Shown here in pieces: positions 20,389 through 26,328 of a stretch of 26,328 bases of DNA (position 1 is the first letter of the stretch; each line of letters opens with the position of its first letter). This DNA comes from Haplomitrium mnioides (Eukaryota > Marchantiophyta > Haplomitriopsida > Calobryales): positions 1-26,328 of the forward strand of contig JBNGIS010017106.1 of assembly GCA_049999725.1 (NCBI GenBank), written 5' to 3'. The position numbers were made by a program, and so were the translations under genes. Below the pieces are notes generated by a model. It worked only from the letters and a program-made list of their open reading frames with translations, ran no database searches and had not been told where the DNA came from.

Positions 20389-21548
20389 GATGAGACAACT
20401 AGTGGGAGTTATCGTGAAAAACTACAAGAAGATGTTTTCTTTAGTCTTGTTTGAGCAAGAATGGTTGTTAAGGATATTGAGCATCATTCTTTTTCCATTC
20501 GAGATAGTATTCTCTATTGAGGCCATCAAATATATGTTCTACAAGATGATACACTTCCAATGGCTTATTTACAAGAAGCAGATGACCTTCTTATCTCTAA
20601 GCATCTTGGAGTAGAAAAAACTATAGAGTTGCTTCATTGCACTTGGTGGTAACCTAACTTGGCTCGAGATGTTCATGGTTTTGTTCGCTCATGTGAAAGG
20701 TGTCAACGAAACAAAGCTTTGAGTCACAAACCAGTGGGACTTCTTCAACCATTACTAATTCCTACAACTTGTTGGGGAACATGTAAGTTTGGATCCTGTC
20801 AATTCAGTTCCAACTACGCCTCATGGGTTTATTGCTATTGTGGTGTTTGTGGATAAGCTCAACAAGAAGATTCATTTAGCGCCAACAATGGATACAGTAG
20901 ATGCTTTGCAATTGGCAAACAATTACTTTAATATTGTTTTGCACCATCACATAATGCCCAAGGTGTTAATATCTAATAAGGATTCTCGTTTCACTGGAAA
21001 GTTTTGGTGAGAGTTGTTCAAACTTCTAAGAACCAAACTTTCTATGTCTACTGCTTCTCATCTGCAATTAGATGGGCAAATTGAGTGTGCTAATCACACT
21101 GTGAAGGACATGTTTTGGACGTTCATCAATGCTCATCAATGTTCATCACATCGATTGGGATAGTTTTTTACATGTTGTGGAGTTTTTGTACAACAACTCC
21201 AAACAAGCAAGTATTGGGTTTTCTCCTTTCTTTCTTAATTCGGGTCATCATCCTCTTGTTTTGGATGGTTTGCTTTCTCCTTCTTCTTCTAATGTCCCAA
21301 GTATCTCTACTTTTTTGTCTCGTTTATCTTCTTTCTTGCAAGATGCTTGCAACCATCATACTGTTGCTCAAAATTAGCAAAAACAATATACCAACAGCCA
21401 TCTTCCTGATTGCTCTTTTATTTGAAGTGACCAAGTTAAAATATCCAGTCACGATCTTTCATTGTTTTTAAATACTCAAGTTCGTAAGTTATCTCATGCT
21501 TGGGTTGGTCCTTTCTCTATTCCTAAGGTTATTTCTCCCTTTGCTTAT
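20389..21548 (+). pseudogene. Integrase remnant of an E+-type element, cut by an LTR
   Basis: Several frames are needed. The zinc finger region reads QEADDLLISKHLGVEKT ... SCERCQ: the first His of HHCC appears to be Asp, while the second His and both Cys remain. The core shows SLD (first Asp), VLISNKDSRFTGKFW where the second catalytic Asp has become Asn, and DGQIECAN with the Glu. Sequence like TDWDSFLHVVEFLYNNSKQAS follows. Near the end, HAWVGPFSIPKVISPFAY is the start of the GPY/F module common to chromovirus-type integrases. It stops at 21548, exactly where LTR D begins. Confidence 0.88.
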
Positions 21549-22871
21549 TGTCACTCCCCTCCTTTAGGCCTTACCCTTCACATATACCACTTGGAAGGCA
21601 AGGGAGGACAAAAACATGGGATTAAGGTTCTTTTGTGAGATGGCTCCTATCCAATTATCATTTTGAGGCTTTAAGGGATCTCTCTTCACCTTACCAGCCC
21701 TTTCTTCACCTCAACATTCACAACATTAGTCCAACTGCTCATTCACCCACAATGCTAGAACATGCATACACACAAACCCAAGTAGCTCTGTGGAAATCTT
21801 CAATGTAATTCAGGGGTCCCAAATCTGGACCCAGCCACCTTGTATACACCTCAAGAGCAAAGTAGAATAACCCTTGTATCACAAAACAATAGCAAGAGAC
21901 TGGACTACCCCTCACACGGTTATACCAAGGTCTCAACAAATGGAATTCTTGCCTACTGCTAGTCTTAAAACATTTTATACAATAAAATATAGTACAAGAA
22001 TAGACTGCAATGACTCATGAGTCACAGGACTATGTGAAGGGACTTAACTCCCCCTTCACGGGGCTGTCTGAGGGTAATCCTAATTGCTTCTGTTATCATA
22101 TAACAAAATTCAAATCTAACTAACACATTCATACATATTTACAACCATACACACTCATTGCACTTCACTAGAATTAGAGGCCTTGCAGGACCACTGGGAT
22201 TGACCTCCTCAGTAGACTCCTCCTCAACTCACCACATCAATCCTCCTTTCAATCCCTATACACACACCCTTCTTCTAGACAGTTTTTCAACTTCCCTCGC
22301 GAGAAGTCTTGGATTTACTTCCTCAAGCTCGGAAGAGGATTTCTTTCACTTCCACCTCCGGAAGATAGTCCTCTCGACTGCTGGTAGCTCACTCCACCTC
22401 TAAACCTCGAACAGGTCTTCTCCGCAGTGCACAAGCACTAATGCAGCTACCCTCTCCTCAGCTCTACTTGAAAAATAACACCAGAGCACACTCCGAGCAC
22501 TCTGCGTTGATGCTCCCGCCCAGGAATTGCACAGACGACCCCAAGATCCCCCTTGGCAGTCTCTCTCGAATTATCAACAAAATGAATCCCCTTCAAATCT
22601 CACGTATCGATCCACCTCCACCATAGGTCCACCCTCAGGGATGAGTTCACTTGGATCGCCCAAGCCTCTAGAGCTCCTCACCCAACGATACTCGGCACCC
22701 CTCCAGTCCACCTCCACCCTTGCTAGCCCCCTGCGCAAGTACACTCGCCTCACGTAAATTCTCACCGGGATCTACTTTTGCCTTTCCTTGCTGCGTTTTC
22801 CTAGTCTCGAGATCACTTGCGTGTCTCTAGCTTGCTTGCACACCAACCCGATCGAATTCGAAGCCCGAAAA

Positions 22872-22880
22872 TATATACCC
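22872..22880 (-). promoter_or_regulatory. TATA box of LTR copy D
   Basis: On the minus strand this reads GAGGGGTATATATTTTCGGGC, the best TATA match among the minus-strand LTR copies. It is at the same place as the weaker boxes of copies B and C. Confidence 0.55.
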
Positions 22881-23067
22881 CTCAAGCTTATGCCCCCCTT
22901 AATCCTTCCCATTAGAAAGGTCGTTATTCCCGTTAGGCTTAGACCCGGATGTGGTGACACATGTCCCATCTATTAGCAATTTGCTTCCAGGTACAACGGT
23001 CATACGGGGTCGAGTTTGAGGAATCTCGTGGATTGAGATTCTGAAGATTCTTGCAAAACCGAGTCCA

Positions 23068-23700
23068 AAGGATCTCACGGAACCCAGAGCCTGTTGTTGA
23101 CGTTTCCTCTGTTGCCGCCGTCCGACGCCGCATTCAACCTGGAAGTTGGATCGGCGCTTTGACCAGGTTCCGTAGTTGACCTCATATCCCAATCCCAAGA
23201 ATCCAATAGACAAGGAAGTTCGAAGGATCCCTCGGGCTCCTCCGAAGTGCCATGTATCCAAGGCTGATTTTCTTTCGTGGTTGCCATCCGAAGCCATTTT
23301 CAACAGGGAAGGTGGACTGCCGCGCTGATCTTTGTCCATGGTTTACTTCTCTTTGACCCAAAGGATCCAATGCGCTCTGTCAAAGCGCCACATAATCCAA
23401 AGTCGCACCTTTCGACGTCGTTTTCAAAGGGGAAGGCTGACCGATGTGCTCACTTGGTCTTGTGGTTGACCTCCCTATGACCCAAAGGATCCAACGGGCT
23501 CTCCTAGAGTGCCACGTAGTCTGATGCCTCACCGTCCGATGCCGTTTTCAAAGGGGAAGGCTGACCGATGCGTTGACCTAGTTCCGTGGTTGATATCCCT
23601 CAGACCCGAAGGATCCAACAGGCTCTCCTCAAGTGCCACATAATCCAATGCAACGCCATCCGACGTTGTTTTCAACAGGGAAGCTTGACCGTCCCATTGA
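23068..23700 (-). repeat. Tandem array of ~124-155-bp units in LTR D
   Basis: The word aaggatcc/t starts at 23068, 23223, 23361, 23485 and 23609, a spacing of 155, 138, 124 and 124 bp. Each later unit also carries a gtgccac(a/g)ta block and a ttttcaa..gggaag block. The units are the reverse complement of those at 5860-6730. Confidence 0.8.
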
Positions 23701-23729
23701 CTCGGTTCCAAAGAAGACCACGGACACCT

Positions 23730-23900
23730 TGAGCCTGCCATGTTTCTACAAAGTCCCGTGGACCTCCTACATCTGCCACGTCTCCGCAGAAGGCCTTGAA
23801 ACCCTAGGCCCGCCACACCTCCACTAAGTCTTGTGGACACCCTTGACCCGCCAAGTTTTTCGTTGAATCTTTGGGATCCCTGCGAAGACACCACGTTTCC
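23730..23900 (-). repeat. Short ~38-bp tandem array in LTR D
   Basis: The core (c/t)(c/t)tgccacgt-like word recurs with gcca at 23737, 23775, 23812 and 23850, and a degenerate copy near 23890. The spacing of 37-40 bp equals the period of the unrelated-looking array at 9016-9362. Confidence 0.65.
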
Positions 23901-24629
23901 GCAATGAATCACTGATACTGAAGGAAGGGGTCGTGGACCCCAGTAGAACCCGTTTAACGCCTAAGGGATCGAGGCGTCCCCTGATCCTTGGCCTAGTTGC
24001 TGCTCACGAAGGCCCTGACCCTTCCTTTTTCTTCCCGATCTCCGCTTCTGGTGCGCGTATCTGGGAGCTTGCTTTGCGGTCCCCATCACTCTTCAGCGCT
24101 CTTGGATCTCTACCCCGTAGCTTTGATCCCCCTCCTCTGGTCCCCGCTCCTTCCTCGTTTCCGAGGTTGCCCTCCTTTTCTCCTACTAGTGCCTCCAATC
24201 CTGCATCCGATGATACTTACAAGTTTTCTTCTTCTTCCACCGAAATTTAGTGGTGTCTCCCACTCGTTGGCAACCATAGCTCCCCTCTCTTCTTCCAAAA
24301 CAATCTTGTTCCACTCCTTGGAACCCAGAAATCCGTTCGTACTCCCTGATTGGAGTCGATAAGTTGCTTCCGAGGTACTTTTAATACTTACAAGAGGGAA
24401 ATTGTGCCAATGCTACTTCCGATTTTCTGAATTCTTCCTTAGTGCTCCATGTTACCGGTTGACATAACTCCCCCTTCGAGTGTGAAGCGACCTCGCGAAC
24501 ACTTTTCCCCGTTCATCAGTTCCGCTGGTTGCCTCCTCCGTAGTGGTCACTACTTGGCTACTCCAAGGTTGTTGAAGTGCAATTCCTCAAACACCCACAC
24601 ACACTCACACACCCAACACACCCAACACA

Positions 24630-24669
24630 TACTTACATCCCGCTCATTGGAATATCCGATTGGATCACC
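24630..24669 (-). other. Polypurine-tract region of element 3
   Basis: On the minus strand, GAGCGGGATGTAAG precedes the LTR D start. A longer purine run, AAGAGGAAGGAGGGGGG, lies slightly upstream near 24677-24695. Either could have primed plus-strand synthesis. Confidence 0.45.
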
Positions 24670-25275
24670 ATTTTCCCCCCTCCTTCCTCTTGAGACGATC
24701 AAAATGCACTCGATTGGCGAACATATGACCCTCCAATGTCTCCAATTCTATTGGCTCATTTCAATGCAGTTTCTTCAGCACAAAGAGGCTTATCCATGTG
24801 GTGTGTAATTTCCCCAGGAAGTGCACAAACTTGATGTCATACAGTATCACCTGGTTCCCTCCCAGAGGTCGGTTGGTTTTAGGCCTTTATTGTGTTGTTG
24901 CTTCCCCAATTGTTGTTGGTGTTCCAATCTTCCTTGGGCTTGTTTTCTAGTTTCCTCCAGGCTTTTCAGTTGGTATAGTCTCTCCCTCCTACTCCGATCC
25001 TCTGCCATCCTCTCCTCCTCTAGCACTCATATGATGGGCACTTCATACTCCACTGACAACAGAGTATGTTGTCCAAAGACCAAAAAATAGAGGCAGTGTC
25101 CCGTTGTGGTCTTGTAAGCCAAATTGTAGGCATGGGTTGCGGTTAGCAGCTTGAGATCCCAATCCGCCTTGTTGACAGCCACCATCTTGCTGAGGATCTT
25201 ACCCATAATCCTGTTTGCCCTTTCGGTAAGCCTATTAACATTGGGATGATAGGTTGTGGTGCGGCGGTGCTTGAC
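24670..25275 (-). pseudogene. Element 3 integrase C-terminal remnant
   Basis: The minus-strand sequence closely parallels element 1 integrase. It has RRTTTYHPNVNRLTERANRIMGKILSK (with the catalytic Glu), then DWDLKLLTATHAYNLAYKTTTGH, then LVFGQHTLLSVEYEVP, followed by a broken C-terminal part with stops and frame changes down to about 24700. Sequence upstream of the Glu block, including both catalytic Asp, is missing. The frame runs into unrelated sequence near 25275, so the element is truncated there. It belongs with LTR D as its 3' LTR. Confidence 0.87.
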
Positions 25276-26328
25276 CTGTGACGCTAGAGGCTTCACTGGT
25301 TTCTCCTCATGTGACTTTGATGTTGAATGCACATTGAATATGAGAGGTGGGTTGAAGTGTGGCTGCAATCATCAATACACAACAAATTCTACTAAGAAAG
25401 AATACTCAATACAAAAATATTGTGGAAATACTCACTCTTTACTCCAAATGCTCTCACACAAAACACTCTTGCTCTCACCCTTCTAACTCTCAACACATTC
25501 CTCACTCTATGAAAGACTACCCCTCAAGTGCTTGCCCTCCAATGAGTCTTCAAAGTAGCTCCTCCAAGCGCTTCTCCAAAGGTCTCTCACAACTCTCAAA
25601 TCTAAAATCTCCAAATGAAAACCAAGTCCCAACTCAAGCTCAACCCCTTCTCCTCTCTTCTCTTCCTCCTTATATACTAGTCTAGATAATTACTAGTAGT
25701 AAAACTAAATATTCTATCACCCTAGGTAAAGAATCTATGGTGATTATCTCTCTAATTATTAATTCCTACAAGTGCTCCTCAAGTATCTCCACCTTTTGTT
25801 TTCTTCTTCAAGAAGAAGCTTCTCATTTGGAGCTTCTCTTGTCAATGAATCTCAACAATTGGTCCAAGACTTTTCTACCTTGTATTTGTCTCTACAAACA
25901 ATTCCTAAGATGATACTTCGAGATTCCCTCAAAGAATAAGTCAAAGAACAAATTGACTTTTCTTGACTTTCTCCTCTTTAGTCTATTCTAGAAGAATCTC
26001 TATAAAATCATTAATACTAAGTCAATTTGCCTGTACTATACCTTGTTAGAAAGCTTGTCAAGTAAGCTTTCTACCCATATAATAATATTTGTATTTTTGA
26101 ATTTTTAGATACTCTATGTTTTGACTTTTCTGCAGCTCACTTTTGTAACTTTGACCAGTTATAACTTCCGGTTTACAAGAGATGTTTCACTTCTGTAAAT
26201 TGGTACTAATTACTTAAGCACTATTATATTCCTGTATAAAATATCAGCTTCTAAATATTTCTAATAAGAACACAATTTACTCTGTACTCAATTCTACACA
26301 TATTAAAGAAAACCGATCAAATCTAAGT
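25276..26328 (-). repeat. LTR-like sequence with the right copy of the flanking direct repeat
   Basis: It contains no recognised coding sequence. Read on the minus strand, a TATA box at 25668-25680 (CTAGTATATAAGGAGG) is preceded by about 650 bp of AT-rich sequence and followed by about 390 bp, a normal U3-R-U5 proportion. Positions 25905-26320 repeat 1-410 directly. Termini could not be set: neither a TG...CA pair nor a primer site was convincing. The sequence probably continues past the window. Confidence 0.5.
25668..25680 (-). promoter_or_regulatory. TATA box, minus strand, in the right flanking repeat
   Basis: The minus strand reads CTAGTATATAAGGAGG, a strong plant TATA context followed by a purine-rich leader. 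It suggests the flanking repeat is an LTR in minus orientation. Confidence 0.45.

Larger units (their letters stand above)
21549..24629 (-). repeat. LTR copy D: complete 3.08-kb LTR
   Basis: Both ends are visible. The plus-strand left end TGTCACTCCCC is the LTR 3' terminus. The right end ...CCAACACA (minus TGTGTTGGG) adjoins a purine tract and the element 3 integrase. Internal landmarks at 22255-22800 match copies A, B and C. A minus-strand TATA box at 22872 divides a U3 of about 1.7 kb from an R-U5 of about 1.3 kb. U3 contains arrays at 23068-23700 and 23730-23900. A CA-rich microsatellite fills the last 36 bp. No gene is seen. Confidence 0.8.

Noticed and set aside
23529-23912. 127-codon minus-strand frame
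   Set aside because: It spans two tandem arrays of LTR D and has no domain.
23933-24362. Pro/Ser-rich plus-strand frames of 105 and 121 codons
   Set aside because: They lie inside LTR D antisense to the element, overlap each other, and are composed of pyrimidine-rich low-complexity sequence.
1-26328. Possible host gene or new defence or toxin system
   Set aside because: Every coding remnant I could recognise belongs to gag, protease, RT, RNase H or integrase of gypsy elements. Nothing else has convincing coding evidence.

Overview
This window looks like intergenic heterochromatin from a large, repeat-rich plant nuclear genome. I found no intact host gene, no RNA gene and no prokaryotic signal. 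Nearly everything recognisable is decayed Ty3/gypsy LTR retrotransposon, in both orientations and inserted into or joined to one another. The plant assignment rests on the gypsy pol families, an initiator-tRNA-Met-type primer site, LTR TATA boxes and the pattern of decay. I cannot name the species.

Layout. (1) 1-410 is a direct repeat whose partner lies at 25905-26320. (2) 540-800 is an LTR scrap, followed by about 1.4 kb of unassigned sequence. (3) 2262-3774 is the 5' part of a plus-strand gypsy element, here called E+: a short LTR, a primer-binding site, gag with a zinc knuckle, and a protease remnant. (4) 3771-10514 is a pile of long-LTR fragments in both orientations. It includes several tandem arrays with periods of about 148/78, 49, 171 and 38.5 bp. 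(5) 10515-18454 is the interior of a minus-strand, non-chromodomain gypsy element (element 1). Read on the minus strand the order is primer site, gag, protease, RT, RNase H, integrase, polypurine tract. RT-RNase H is present twice, with an LTR-end-like insert between the copies. (6) 18455-19984 is the truncated 5' LTR of element 1. (7) 19985-21548 is the 3' part of an E+-type plus-strand element: RNase H and integrase. (8) 21549-24629 is a complete 3.08-kb minus-strand LTR with TG...CA ends. It interrupts the E+ integrase within its GPY/F module and is followed by the integrase remnant of element 3 at 24670-25275. (9) 25276-26328 is an LTR-like sequence with a minus-strand TATA box, containing the second copy of the flanking direct repeat.

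The simplest history, which is inference, is that E+ inserted first and long-LTR minus-strand elements then landed in and beside it. Unequal recombination and deletion removed the E+ RT, duplicated RT-RNase H in element 1 and scrambled LTR pieces. Premature stops in the best-preserved coding stretches fit C-to-T or G-to-A transitions, as expected from deamination of methylated DNA. I see no evidence of a new functional system. The most unusual features are the long, array-bearing LTRs and the duplicated RT-RNase H block.
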